Shown here: one piece after another, positions 33,794-46,600 of the stretch | How the letters are laid out: each line of letters starts with the position of its first letter | Numbering within the stretch: the first letter of the stretch is position 1 | Assembly (NCBI GenBank): GCA_023101725.1 | Contig: JALJCO010009099.1 | Span: 62,001-126,000 of the forward strand | Direction: 5' to 3' | DNA: 64,000 nucleotides | Source: Atherinomorus stipes | Taxonomy: Eukaryota > Chordata > Actinopteri > Atheriniformes > Atherinidae | Translations under genes and position numbers: made by a program | The notes under the pieces: model-generated | Database searches by the model: none | Told to the model about the DNA's origin: nothing | The model's input: the letters and a program-made list of their open reading frames with translations, nothing else

Positions 33794-34189
33794 ATGTCAT
33801 GGATAAAAGAAGAACGCAATCGGCTTCAATCGGATCAAAGCAGCGGAAAACATAAAAGATGGCTCCAGAACAGCAGAGTGGAACTGGTTTGTGTGGTCGG
33901 ATCATCAGGCAGTTCAGAAGAGTCTGATGATGCTGAGGAATATGGAGACATCAGACCTTACAGGTTAAAACCGGACTTTAAAAATGTGAGTCAGCTCCAA
34001 GACCTCGTAACAGAATCCAGTCCACTTGGTTCAGCTGCAGCATGCAAGAGGCCCACACAGAGTGGACTGAGAACTGTAAGGAGCGATGCAGAGCAGTACC
34101 AAGCAGACCCACAACTGTTAAAGACCTGCACCGAGTGGGCCAAGACCAGCGCAGAACCAGGAGTGACAGTGGAGAGGCAACCACGTTGA
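33794..34189 (+). CDS. Unidentified acidic ORF, 131 codons
   Basis: Open frame from the ATG at 33794. The first 30 residues are basic; then comes a hydrophobic patch (VELVCVVGSSGSSEE), an acidic run (EESDDAEEYGD) and IRPYRLKPDF. An acidic run followed by a PYR-x-x-P motif resembles the region before P2X7-like domains in multicopy fish genes, and the fragment at 3050-3244 has a related ending. The C-terminal part is unremarkable and ends in a stop before any domain. It could be a first exon, a fragment of a multicopy or transposon-borne gene, or chance. Confidence 0.25.
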   Translation: MSWIKEERNRLQSDQSSGKHKRWLQNSRVELVCVVGSSGSSEESDDAEEYGDIRPYRLKPDFKNVSQLQDLVTESSPLGSAAACKRPTQSGLRTVRSDAEQYQADPQLLKTCTEWAKTSAEPGVTVERQPR

Positions 34190-35439
34190 GGCCACGTTTA
34201 GCCACTGTCTAAATTGCACGTTGGTGTGATGCGCCCGTCAAGTAATGGGTACAGTTTACCAGGAACAATACACAAAACCAATGTTACACATTTAAAGTGC
34301 TGCTGCAGTAAATTTCAAATAAAAATTGGAGTATGGGCTATTTCCATACATAACCTATAAACTGTATGACTTTAGACTTTTAGGGGAAACAATCATTCTT
34401 AAATAAGCAAGAAAGCATTATAAAAACTGTGGGATCTAGTAGTTTTCACATTATGTGCCCTTTAGCTGTACTTCTGACATTTAGCAAAGGCAATGCACAT
34501 GTAGGCTGTTTGATACCATGTCACACTCAAAGGTAAATTCTCCAGAGGGTCCCCTCAAAATCCACAGTCTAACACAGATGAAAAATTATACAGTATGTCG
34601 AAGTGGCTGATTAAAGGACTTACCCCAAGATGTAATAAAATTCTATTATTAACAGGAAAAAAAACTATATCTGATATTACTGACGATCTGAATATCTGAA
34701 AATCAACAAACCATGGAGAAAGAGGAGCTACAGTAAGTGTGTCAACAACACTGTTGTCTAAGTCAGCCTCCCTGACCAACATTGCAATACAATATGAGTC
34801 ATAAGTAACAATTCAAAAGCTTGGACTCAATTTCTCTTGAAAAAAAAACACAAATAGAGACTAAAATTTAAGTTTTAACCGAGACAAAAGAGCAGTGGCT
34901 GTCGCATCTCACAACAGATGAATGTAGAAGCAGCAGGTCCAAAATGGCAGCGCTGTCTACAACCTTTTCAGCAGATGCCAAAGACTCCATAGAAGAGTCC
35001 TGACACACAAGTGACTGCATTACCCCAAGTACAAGCAAGACGTCAGAAAACCACCAAATCATCCAGTCACAACAGAGTTCAGAGACCACACATGAGACAA
35101 AGGGCTACAAGAACTGTTTGATGGAAACCTGAAACACAATAAAGCAACTTAGTGACAGCAGATATAAGCTAGATCTCAGGAAAGCCGGTCCCTGCAGTCA
35201 TACAGTTAAAACCTGCTTCAGAGGAACACAACAGACAAAAGACTAGAGCTGTTTAGTAAAAGCTTACAACGCATCAAAACACCTCAAATCAGTGACAGCA
35301 GATACAATATGATTAAAATTCAATGAAAATCAACCCCTGTCTGTCACAGCCAACATGCTTCAAGGCCAACATGAGAAAGAACAAAAGACCAGAGGCTACC
35401 TAACCTGTCCTGCATAAACTCAATCTTAGCAAGTATATT
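34190..35439. other. Intergenic DNA, nothing recognised
   Basis: A stretch at about 34880-35420 has partly repeated phrases (CAGTGACAGCAGATA occurs at about 35152 and 35291), suggesting an old local duplication or an unrecognised repeat. Confidence 0.4.
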
Positions 35440-35708
35440 TTTCTAATTTCTAGTCAAAACATCTCATGACACTCAAAATGAAACAAAATTACTTAAAGAG
35501 AAACATTTCATTAAGGTATAAGATCTTGTTTATAGGCAATGCATCTTATTTCAAGAAATCCTACTGAGAAAATTTTGCTTATGCCATTGGCAGAATTTTC
35601 TACTTATTACAAGCAAAAAAAAAATCTCTTTTTACTTATTTCAAAAGTGGCCAAGATTTTTATTTTATTTACTTATTTATTGATTCATTTTTTGAGTTTT
35701 TGCAGTGC
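35440..35708. mobile_element. CTGCAAAAA-ended MITE, copy 2
   Basis: Ends GAGTTTTTGCAGTG at the right. The interior shares with copy 1 (21338) the blocks GACACTCAAAATGAAACAAA, GCATCTTATTTCAAGAAATC and TTGGCAGAATTTTCTACTTATTACAAGC (similar words in the same order). Such CACTGCAAAAA-ended elements are widespread in fish. Confidence 0.7.
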
Positions 35709-35929
35709 AGATGCTCAGGATGGACATTTCATCACTGGCTACACACACACACACACACGCACACTAAACCAATCAGAGCAAAGCACCAGCTGACTAGCAG
35801 GTTTAAACCACAATGTTTGGTTTAAAAACAATTACCAACCAACACATTACACACTTATTTCTAATAGCTACCAATAAGCTACTGATTAATTAATAGACTG
35901 TGCATTCCGTAAGATGACTGTAAATCTAG

Positions 35930-36256
35930 TTGTTGACAAACCTGTGAAAAAGTGTCCATGCTTCATTGCTCAAGTTAAGTGAACCCTGTAAATAAATACA
36001 GTAAGTAAGCCAAACTTAGTGTTATAAACCCAAAGAACTGCAGTTTTCCAAAGCACTGGTGAATGTTCATACATACACTGCTTTCAGTTTAACCTTTTTT
36101 GAATGTTTTTAATCTTTTTCTCTATTTCACTTCAGCAGTTTGGACCATGTTGTGTAAGTCCATAAAAGACCAAAAATATCCATCTGAATTACTGGTTGCA
36201 ACGCAATAAAATATAAGAAACCCCAAGAAGGGTGAATACATTTGCAAGGCACCGTA
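35930..36256. mobile_element. Tc1-like right-end fragment
   Basis: Ends AGAAGGGTGAATACATTTGC followed by AAGGCACCGTA, the mirror of the common Tc1 start TACAGTGCCTTGCAAAAGTA. The preceding 300 bases (with the GAAAAAGTGTCCATGC block) are likely part of it. No transposase frame. Confidence 0.55.
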
Positions 36257-36467
36257 GAGATGGAGGCTCTACGTTGGGAACCACATTTGGAAACCTTGGA
36301 CAAACGGGGTCAGTTTTGTTTTTATGATAGACACAGCCCAGCTGAGGGATGAAGAGGTTAACTGTCAGTGTGGAAGTGAACAACAAGGTGTTTTCTGTTA
36401 TTAACACAAACACTTCATGCTCAAATAACTGGTAAGCCCCTGGAAATAACTTAAATGTGGAGTTACT

Positions 36468-36522
36468 TAATCTAATCTAATCTAATCTAATCTAATCTAA
36501 TCCAGTCTGATCTAATCTAATC
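36468..36522. repeat. (TAATC)n pentanucleotide array
   Basis: About eleven units in 55 bases, interrupted once by CAGTCTGA. Confidence 0.95.
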
Positions 36523-37487
36523 ACTCTTTGCAGTCATGGGTTTGTTTCTAGTTGAAAAGTCCTCAGGACAAATTGGGTATGCACTGGGCTGAACTTTATG
36601 TTAATACTTTCATACTTTGTCATATTGTTTGCATAAAAAGAAGCTAATAATTAAAATATTAGTAACATTACCTGTTGACATCAGGTATGAAATTACTTTC
36701 TGAATGAATACTATTAACTAACATTACAAAGTTATTTCTAAACTTTGCCCTTCCTGACTATTCATCAAGATTGTCCCTGTCTTTTCTCCACAAACTCTTT
36801 TTTTTTTTTTTATTGTGCTTGAAAGCTATCATACATTATCCAATGACAACAAAAAACTAAATGTTATTTGGAAATTATACCTGAATTTCATCTTCTTAAG
36901 TTGGGTCAATTTGATGAATCCAAAGCATTTCAGTCAAATCTCCACAAATGAAATCTGATTCCATTCAGATGGTAAATGGCTGCACATCAAAAGCCAGTTT
37001 CCAGATTTACATCAGCTGCAGATGTTTGCCAGACAACAAACACTCAGCAGCAGTTCCAAATGCTCAAATGAGCAAATGTTTTGCTCATCAAAGCCGTGTA
37101 TCTGGGCCGGCAGTGCCGCGGCACCACAGGCTTTTGCTTCCTCTGCGGAGGGTTTTTATGACTTTAACCCAAAGAATGCAACTGTGAACAAGGAGTTCAT
37201 GACTCAGGGAGACTTGGTGACTCAGTTCAGTCTTCAGTGTGCTCTTGGATTTCACTTGCATGTTTCCTCATGCCGTGAAGACAAAACAGAGCAGCTTGTG
37301 ATACAAAGGAATATGGTGAAACTCAGCAGCAGGATTAAATCATAACCTGCATCAGAGAGTAAAGTGTGAAAACTGAAAAGTTGAGGTATCTCAGACAAGC
37401 AGGTTTTACTGATAGTGGAAGAAACAAGCCAGAGCAGAACGGTTACCAAACCATCACATTAATGATGCGCTACAGGAGCATCATTTA
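36523..37487. other. Intergenic DNA, nothing recognised
   Basis: Frames 36948-37187 and 37022-37345 overlap in different frames with no domain. Confidence 0.4.
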
Positions 37488-38236
37488 GGCCCAATTCCAA
37501 TTCCTATTTTCATCCCCCCCCCCCCTCCCCCCCTTGGCCCTAGGATTGAATTATTCCCCTAAGAAATGGGACAACCCTTCGAAATCCTCATGAGTCACCA
37601 GTAGCTGTCCATGGCACAGTAAAATGACATCAGTCAAAAGTTCACAATGCCGTCTGCAGCAGAAATCATCTCCCTTTCCTCGGTGATTGGATTATTTTTT
37701 CAGCTTTGGGCCAAAAAACATCAAAATGAAAGGAAAAGAAGACGCCTTTGACAAAAGGATCAAGCTTAACGTTACATTACAGACTACGGATGGAAATTAG
37801 CAATAGCTAACTGGTACAAGACATGTCTTCTTTTTAAGATTAATGTAACTTTGTACAGACCCTGCTAAATAAACTAATAAATTAAACTAAACTAAACATG
37901 AGCAGATGTGCGTGACATTACGAAAACATGGATTTTTTCACATTTGCAATAAAACTGTCTGTAATACATTAAAGCGACCTTAAAATAGCTATTTTCATAT
38001 TTTATTTACGAAAGAATTCTCACATTTGTGCGTTTCTTGGCTGCTGCTGCTGATTTCCTCACCATTTTGCCCGTATTTTGCATGAAATTGTGGGTAATAT
38101 CATACCACGCATTTTCTAGTGTGCCTCTGGAGAGCCCTCCCACTTCCCCCTCGGTCTGAACCTGAATCGGGACACCACCACCCTTTTCACATGAACACGC
38201 AAAATGAAGGGTTAGGGCAAAGGGGGAATTGGAATT
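37488..38236. mobile_element. MITE with CCAATTCCAATTCC ends
   Basis: The left end GGCCCAATTCCAATTCCTAT is mirrored by GGGGGAATTGGAATT at the right. C-rich runs follow the left end (37515-37535). The interior has no coding sequence. Confidence 0.55.
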
Positions 38237-38859
38237 CACTTTTAAAGGATATGTGCTTCGGGGGCACCATAAACCAGATTAAGTTTCCCAAGAATAAACT
38301 CTAATAACTGCAATGACTTCTTATGATCTTGAAGACAGAAGGCAAGCGTTCAACATTCTGGTTATGAAAGGTGTTTCACTTCCCATCCAGGCGACCTCGA
38401 TAGTCCTCTGAAAGACATGTTAAGTTCCATTCAGGCCTTGAAGGTCTCTCAGCTTCATTTTCTATGACCAAGGTTGATCCTAACTCATGTTTAATTAACC
38501 ACCCTTCAATGACCAAGTCAATGCCACTGTCATAAATACATCCCACAAGGCCTTGTTGATACAGACATGCCCAGAATGAATGCTGTTAAATATGGATTGT
38601 TGTAATCTGAAGGATGGATCAGCATAAATTTCAGTGAAAGCATGATTCAATCAAACTTTTCTATTAACTATTTTGCTATTTGCTTGTTTTGTATCACCTT
38701 TTCCGCCACCTCCGAGGATTTGCACACACTGAACTTTCCATCCAACATGAAAGGAAAGAAAGAGAGCAATTTTCTCCTGGTCACCTCCGGAAAGCTGCGA
38801 GCCTTTTGCCTTCACTATTCATCACCGTCTTCATTCATTATGGACCTTACCAGACGGCG
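38237..38859. other. Intergenic DNA, nothing recognised
   Basis: No repeat ends or coding features that I can support. Confidence 0.4.
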
Positions 38860-39470
38860 AGTCCTGCTCAAGGTTACAGCTGCTCTGTCCCACCTGGAAC
38901 AGTGACCCCCGTGGCCCACTGGCCCGACATATGGAGGCAGTACCATGCTCCATGTGCTCCGGCAGAGAAAGTTTAACTTTAATCTGGCCCGGTACTCAGG
39001 AATTTGCTCGAAGTTTCCTTGACAGGTGGCGTTTTAATTATTGAAAATGGTGGGTTCACAATTAGTTTAGCCACCAATGACTTTTTCATTAGGAGCAAGC
39101 TGCAGAGAAGCAGCGGCACGCTGCATTTGTGAAGTCATTTTGAACATTTTTGCCTCGCTCTTTGCCGTGCTGCTTTGTGTGGGTTGAGCCGTCACCCAGC
39201 ACAACCTTCCACAATGTTTCAATGTAAAGTATATTTTCAAAAATTCAGAGCTGGTGGAGACACAGTTCCTTTCTATCAGGGTACCCAGACGAGGAGAGAG
39301 TGTTGTTTACGTCCGAGCCAATTATTCCTCTAGACTCATGCCACAGGAGACTTCACCTTTGCTATGATAAAAAGCTCTCAGAGGCGTCCAGCGCTGCCGT
39401 AAATGCTGGATGGTGAAATCACCAATTAAAGTGCAAGTTTCATTTTCTACTGCATTGTGTGGAAATAAAA
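38860..39470. other. Candidate conserved non-coding DNA
   Basis: Complex and repeat-free, with TTTTAATTATTGAAAATGG and CACAATTAGTTTAG homeobox-type cores, in a gene-poor interval. Only an alignment can show conservation. Confidence 0.3.
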
Positions 39471-39487
39471 AAGAATTTCTATATTAA

Positions 39488-39514
39488 GGGGGGGGGGGGG
39501 GGGGGGGGGGGGGG
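39488..39514. repeat. G27 homopolymer
   Basis: Twenty-seven consecutive G; the length is likely uncertain in any assembly. Confidence 0.98.
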
Positions 39515-41828
39515 TGTCAAGACCTATACATTGTTAGCTGGATAAACAGGAAAATGTGAGGACAACTTGGTAGTTTTTGCTGAAGTCTGCCTCATCACCA
39601 GCTATCTTTATAGCTATAGCAGATAATTAACATCAATTTGTAAGCAGAACTGAAGGAGCAAGCGTTATAAGTTAACTGCATTTTCTAAAGCAGTCGTGAC
39701 TGTGGCATACGGTAGATTCAAACATGGCATGCAGCTGTTATATCTATAATAGAGTTTCTAATACATTTTTAAGTCAACCATATGGCTGGGCTTACGGAAC
39801 ATTGGCTCTGAAGGCTAGAATTGTGTTGTTTGTAAGCTGGCTTGTTTTTTGTGGAACAAGTTCAGTCCAATGTGCTACACTGATGGAGAGGAATTTAAAT
39901 TGTGGAGGTGAGGAGAGCCAGATGTGGGCTGGCGAGGTGGATAAAATGCTAGGACAGGTGCATAAAAAACACAGGAAGCCACAAAGTCAGCAGAAATCTG
40001 AACACACAAACACAATCTTTATAGTTTTAGTGTCAGTTCGGCATTTTTATGGAGCACAGTGTTATTTTGATATGCAGTACCAGTCAAATGTTTGGCCACT
40101 TTCTCCTATTTAAGCTAATGGGAAAGTAGGTGCAAACTTTACTGGGAATGTATCTAAAACTTCTTTTTGGAAACAAACATCCACACTGCATCTGCTGAAA
40201 TCTCTACATACTGACTCATTATCTTGTACTTGAAAGCTATATTCAGATACTCAACATGATCTGGTGACAATGTTCCACACATATAAATGCACATACAGTA
40301 TATATCTGGCAAACAGGATTTGCTCCAATTACGGTCCATAATAAGCTAAAGTAAAATGAAAATACTCAAACATACAAATGTCTATGTTTACTTTGATTTT
40401 TAATTCAATTGCAGATGACATGAACTAAAAATATTTCCTAGTAAACAGCTCTGATGGGAATAATATGAAGCTAGTAACAAGGTAAACAAAAATAAAATTG
40501 CTGTAACTTCATATTATAGACAATGTCGGAATCATAACTGTAAAATAATTTGGTGCAAATGCAATGAAAGGACAGTGTTTGAGTAGCAAACATGCAGAAA
40601 ATCTTTAGTTTGTCAACATATGTTGAAAAAAAAAACTGTAATGTTCTCAAAAGAATGATAGGAGGGGATTTACTTATTTCTTCTGTTGTAATCCATACCA
40701 TTAAACAATTAAGGAATGTGGAGGAAATTAATTGCAAAAAGCAAGAATGCTAGTTGAATCATGTCCCCTGTGATCTTCAACCTCTCAGTCAGCCAGCGTC
40801 AAGGGCTGCCGTTCATTAGTAGTCACGATAGCCACACCAGCAAGGGAATAAACGTGGTAAACAAGCACTGCAGTACAGAATTATATTCACAAATGCCACT
40901 TGAAAAGCTTTTGTGTGCAGAAATGAAGCCTCATGATCACTTTGTCAAGTGGCATAGATGACTTCTCAGAACTGAAGCATCTGGGATGGACCATGGTGGA
41001 AATGGATGCCATATTCAGTTTAATCTGCATTTACGACATAATTCATTAGAGAAGTGGTTTTCAAACTGAGGGTCACATGATAATTTCAGGGGATCGCCAG
41101 ACCATTGTACAAAAAAAGAGGCTACATTTATCAAATAAATTTGAAATATTTGGGGCCATCACTATTAACATATTATTGCCAATAGATTAATATGTGAAAT
41201 TCTCACTTTACCCTCCTTATTTATGAAGTTTCGAATAGTTTCCAAGCATCACATTAAGAGGATGGCCACAAGATGACCTATTAGATGCATTACACAATTA
41301 ACCACTTAGTTGTCGGGGATGAGGGGGCCAGGGGTGATAAACACCAAAATATGTCATTTTGGTGGCTTGTGGCAGAAAAAGTTTGATAACCACTGTGTCA
41401 GAGGAAATATAACGCATGTGCTGCATACCTAAAACAAAAATAGTTTGTGAGGTTGCTGTTGACATAGCCCATTTACTTTTCCGTGGTGGCAGCATTGGTG
41501 CAGATAAGTTTATTTTAGAGTCAAGAGCTTTTCCTGTTACAATGCAAAACCAAATGCTGCATGCATTTCAAAGGCACGGCTGCAGAGGAAGAGACTTTTA
41601 GTCCTGATCTGAATACTTGGGAGAGAAAAAGCAAAACAAAACTGCAATGCTGACACACCTTTAGATGTTTATGCAGGGAAGTCAGGGCAAAGGATCAAAT
41701 GAAATATTTCGTCTCATGTTGTCCTTGAGGAAGAATGTCTAATGTTGTGAGAAGGAATGGTGACATTACAAAGGTGAATGGCAACATTTTTGAAAATGTG
41801 TTGCAGACCTTAATTGAAGACATGTATC
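39515..41828. other. Intergenic DNA, nothing recognised
   Basis: Frame 39724-40113 (129 codons) has no domain; it is crossed by a sequence resembling a Tc1-type end (CAGTACCAGTCAAATGTTTGG at 40076), which argues against a gene. Confidence 0.4.
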
Positions 41829-42272
41829 TACACTCACTGGCCAGTTTACCGGGCACATCTGTTCATTGCTTGTTAACATAAATATCTAACCAGCCAATCA
41901 AATGTCAGCATGATTCAATTAAACAATCCATTTCTTTATAACCACAGTGTAGCATCTTTTGATGGCTTGTATTATCTCCAACTGCTTTATTGAACATTAC
42001 AATGAGTTCACTGTACTCAAATGGTCTCCAAAGTCACCAGATCTCAGTCCATTGGAGGACCATTGGGATGTGGTGGAATGGGAGATTCTCATCATGGATA
42101 TGGACCCAACAAATCTGCAGCAACTGTGTGATGCTATCATGTCAATATGGATCAAGATCTCTGCAGACTATTTCCAACATCTTCTTGAATTTATGCTTCC
42201 AAGAATTGAAGCAGGTCTGAAGGCAAAAGGGGGTCCAACCCAGTACAAGCAAGGTGGACTTAATAAAGAGTC
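41829..42272 (+). mobile_element. Internally deleted Tc1-like element
   Basis: The left terminal repeat TACACTCACTGGCCAGTTTA is followed almost directly by the C-terminal part of a transposase (frame 41959-42348) with SPKSPDLSPLEDHWD, the motif that holds the third catalytic acid (Glu kept). The DNA-binding and central parts are missing. The right end is degraded (ACTTAATAAAG near 42258). Same family as the fragment at 13140. Confidence 0.75.
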
Positions 42273-42415
42273 TAGATCAATAACGGAAATAAATCTGAAG
42301 AGAGATCAGCTACTTTGGGCTCATACTGTCTGCAATAAAATAAGTTGAAGTCAGTGTAAATATCTTGTGGAATTTTCTCTGATTTTAGGAAGGGTCAATC
42401 TGTTTACACATACAC

Positions 42416-43644
42416 TATACTGTATTGCCAAAAGTATTTGCTCACCTATCCAAATTATGGAAATCAGGTGTTCCAATCACTCCCATGGTCACAGGTGTAT
42501 AAAATGAAGCAGCAGGCCTGCAGACTGTTTTTACAAACATTTGTGAAAGAATGGGTCGCTCTCAGGAGCTCAATGAATTCCAGCGTGGAACTGTGATAGG
42601 ATGCCACCTGTGCAACAAATCCAGTCGTGACATTTTCTCACTCCTAAATATTCCACAGTCAACTGTCAGCTGTATTATAAGAAAATGGAAGTGTTTGGGA
42701 ACAACAGCAACTCAGCCACGAAGTGGTCGGCCACGTAAACTGACTGAGTGGGGTCAGTGGATGCTGAAGTGCATAGTGCGAAGAGGTCACCAACTTTCTG
42801 CATAGTCAGTCACTACAGACCTCCAAATTTCATGTGGTCTTTTAGCTCAAGAAGAGTGTGCAGAGAGCTTCATGGAATGGGTTGTCATGGTCCAGCAGCT
42901 GCATCCATCCATACATCACCAAGTGCAATGCAAAGCGTGGGATGCAATGGTGTAAAGCAGCCGCCACTGGACTCTAGAGCAGTGGAGGTGTTCTCTGGAG
43001 TGATGAATCACGCTTCCTCATCTGGCAATCTGATGCAAGAGTCTGGGTTTAGTGGTTGTCAGGACAACAGTACTTGTCTGACTGCATTGTGCCAAGTGTA
43101 AAGTTTGGTGGAGGGAGGATTATGGTGTGGGGTGCTTTTCAGGAGCTTGGCCCCTTAGTGCCAATGAAAGGAACTCTGAATGCTTCAGCATACCAAGACA
43201 TTTTGGACAATTCCATGCTGCCAACTTTGTGGGAACAGTTTGGAGCTGGCCCCTTCCTCTTCCAGCATAACTGTGCACCAGTGCACAAAGCAGGTCCATA
43301 AAGACATGGATGCAGAGTCTGGTGGAACTTCACTGGCCTGCACAGAGTCCTGACCTCAACCCAATAAAGCACCTTTGGGATGAATAGAGCGGAGACTAAG
43401 AGCCAGGCCTTCTTGTCCAACATCAGTGTGTTACCTCAGAAATGCGCTTCTGGAAGAATGGTCAAAAATTCCCATAAACACACCCCTAAACCTTGTGGAC
43501 AGCCTTCCCAGAAGAGTTAAAGTTGTTCTAACTGCAAAAGTTGGACCAAAGTCATATTGAACCCTATGGATTAAGAATGGGATGTCACTTAAGCTCATAT
43601 GTGACTCAAGACAGGTGAGCCAATACTTTTGGCAATATTGTGTA
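42416..43644 (+). mobile_element. Near-complete Tc1-like transposon, 1229 bp
   Basis: Terminal repeats: TATACTGTATTGCCAAAAGT at the left mirrors ACTTTTGGCAATATTGTGTA at the right, with CTCACCT following on both sides. TA at both ends. Contains one transposase pseudogene in its full length. Confidence 0.9.
42551..43395 (+). pseudogene. Tc1-like transposase pseudogene
   Basis: Starts MGRSQELNEFQRGTVIG and continues with a helix-turn-helix (IFSLLNIPQSTVSCIIRKWK) and the basic GRPRKLTE. A stop ends this frame at 42805. Later frames carry the rest: WSDESRF (first catalytic Asp), [11 protein letters not shown] (second Asp replaced by Asn) and SPDLNPIKHLWDE (third acid replaced by Lys). Two lost catalytic residues plus frameshifts mean no activity. 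It could only be mobilised by a relative's transposase. Confidence 0.88.
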
Positions 43645-46249
43645 AATACAGAACATTACAGTTGAAATACATTACAGTTGAAATACAAGTTGACTAATTG
43701 TTTAAATTCTCCAAAGCCCCCAAATTATGGCAAAAGCATACCCGATATTTAGGGCAGGGTTAATATGTAACATAGCAGCTGAAAAAAGGAAGAACAGGAC
43801 TGCCCAAATCCCAGCAGTCAGCCAAATAAACTGTTGGCATGTTATGTTTATGCAAACCACAGATATATATAGTCCCAACATCTCCAAACCCAGAGTCCAG
43901 CATCACTTCCAAATGGCCTCATACTGGTACTTGGGGTTGTATAGGGCTGTACTTTGAGCCAAAGCAAGCTGTCTTTGTAACCCTAACCAAGGCATGTCCA
44001 AACAACAGGTGGCAACAAAAGCATTAAAATATTATGGTCCCTTGGGGGACTCAAAGTCTTCAGTACGGGGTTCACACATTCTGTTTACTCTGATGGCAGA
44101 GTTGCAGAATCCATTAAATTTTTATGCCCTGCTGTTAATGTGTCCCTGTGACTCAGCCTGGATAATCCTTTAGATATATGTGTTAAAAACCTGTGTTTGG
44201 AAACAAGCAGCCTTATTAGTGCCTCTAGAAACAAGTGTCAACACAAACTGACCATCACCAGCATCTTAATGGCGATGCTTTTTGCAGGACTCTGTTTCTG
44301 GGTTGCATCATACTTGCTTTTATAATGCCAGTACCTGTAAATGTCTCCCCATGAGAAGCTTTCAGGCAGTCAGACAGCAGACTCATTTTGTCCCCAGCTA
44401 GACCGACTGTAGTTATTCTGTGCATATTTTGTTCATTATTTCTGTAGAAAGTGCTGCTGTTTTCCTGTTTTGAAAGCGTGTCTCGCCAGGCAGGATTCAC
44501 TGTATTCATTTCAGGATAGAAAATGTCACCCTTATCTCGACAGAACTGAGCACATTTGCTCTGCTGGAAAAAAAGGTAAGAATTCTGTTTGTGTTTCAGT
44601 CTCGCATTGTAATCTTTTGCCCCGAACTGGATGGACTAATTTCATTTACAACCATAAATAGTCCCCTGCTCGACAGCTGCATAAAATATCCGTTGTGTTC
44701 AATGCTTAAACGCTGTCAGAGGAATTCCAATGGAGTCTCTGCTGGGTTTTAGTCCATTTTAACTTGCAATATTGAACTTTAATAACCAGCATCAAATAGA
44801 AAAAGCACCTTTAGGAAACAGTAGAGCTCAAGAAAAAAAAAAAAATTGAAAGGCTTGTTCTCTTTCCCCTTAGTGCAGGATGAAATATAAACTGTACCAG
44901 TTTTGACCAATTTTAATTTGATTTAGTTTTTAACATAAATTTTTAATAGGGCGCAAGGGGATTTCAAATTGATGTGGGTGGTTTTTACTTTATGGAGTTC
45001 ACTCTTGGTGGGAAATCGTGACACGATTAAACTGATGCACTGTGAAAGAGCCAAGACCTTACCTGCATTCAGCCAGTTTAATCAAAGACTTCTTAGGGCA
45101 ATGAAACACAGGGACAACTGTGGAGCACAGCTTCAAGCCAACCAGTTCAATGTTAATTCTAACAGATGTCGATGTTTCTAATACCTGGATTAAGATTGCT
45201 TTAAACTGCATCCTTTAATTACTTTTCCTCCATATTGAGGCTGATTAGAAGATGCTTAAGTGTGGATCACAAAGTGAAGCTGTTAGGGAGCTTGTACTCA
45301 GCAGAAAATTGAATGTTCCTTTGGCTAAAAAAACAAACTGAGAGCAAACACCTGTTCACTGAACAATTCAAAGAAAAAAAAAATCTCACATTTCATTAGA
45401 TCTTGCCATATGGAACATGACAGCCCACCTTCATTTAAACAAATCAAAACATTCACAAAGAGTAAGACTCAAACTGTGCTGGAAAACATCAAATTCTTTT
45501 TGTCAGGAATATGGACATGAGTGTAGGCCAACTGCACCAGCTAAATGAAACTTGCACAAACCAGATTTATGCATCACTAAATGAAAACAGGCTGCTCCAC
45601 AATAAAAGCTTTAAAGCAGATGTTTGCTGTTAGAAGTAGTAGAAAAAGCCTTTGATAATACTTTTAAAAAATAAAATTGACATTATAAGCTAAAGCTTTT
45701 GAACTGAAATACCTTTTGAGTGGTAATTTTACTTTTCCCAATACATTAAATAGCTAATTCCTGTGCCTGCTACATAAATGTTGAAGAAACCCAGCAGTTA
45801 CAGACATGAGAGGATGAGTTTGAAGCTTTAAACACATCCAATTTTATTCCTACCAGGCAATTTTCCTCCGTTGTATGAGGTGGGCAAAACCTTAAGTATT
45901 TTAAATGCTTTGGTATACTGTACCTGGGTATAATATAATTTCCTATCCACCTTATTTCTAGCCCGCATGAGCCCTTGCATGAAATATGTGACCAGCGTCT
46001 GGTTCAAATGGAACCAGCATTTAATTACATGCCAGAGGTTCGGGCTTCTCCACTTTATGAGCTTTTTAGGTAAATTATGTGGGAACATCAGCTGCCATAG
46101 CTCAGACAGGACAACGTTACAACGTTACTGCCCAGTGCAACAGAGGGGTGGCAGGACAATATGAAAATCTGGTCAAAAATAACATACTGCATTTTTAGTT
46201 ACTTTCTTAGCTCTGTCATGTCTGACTGTAAAGCAATGAACAATATTAA
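43645..46249. other. Intergenic DNA, nothing recognised
   Basis: Short frames only. ACATTACAGTTGAAATAC is repeated twice in tandem at about 43652-43687. Confidence 0.45.
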
Positions 46250-46600
46250 AAGCTCTGAGGCTTATCAGTACCTACATAATAATAATAGTAGTAAGAAGAA
46301 GAAAAAGAAGACATTTTATTTGACAAACGCCTTATCAGAGCACCCACTGGATAAAAAAAAAAAAAAAAAAAAAAAACGTGAAAAAAACATGAAAAAAATA
46401 AGGTAAAACCACAAAACATAACAGGTACCACAGAAAACAACATTGAATTGGTGCATATGGATGTTGCTGGAATAAAACTGCTCCAGAAGAGCAGAAGAGT
46501 TTCGAGTCTGGATTTGAAGAGAGGGAGTCCACTGTACAGAATTCCAGAGATGGGTAGAGGAGTATTAAATAGTAATAAGGTTGGTCATGTTTTGTTAAAA
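46250..46600. repeat. Dispersed repeat fragment with a long A run
   Basis: Includes TTATTTGACAAACGCCTTAT, a 23-base A run (46352-46375) and AGAGTTTCGAGTCTGGATTT followed by GAAGAGAGGGAG, a phrase typical of a common fish repeat. Probably the same broad group as 31345. Confidence 0.45.

Noticed and set aside
36468..36522. Regular repeat array considered as CRISPR
   Set aside because: Five-base tandem units without spacers in a vertebrate genome: a simple microsatellite.
39724..40113. 129-codon plus-strand frame
   Set aside because: No domain, and its 3' part overlaps a transposon-end-like sequence.
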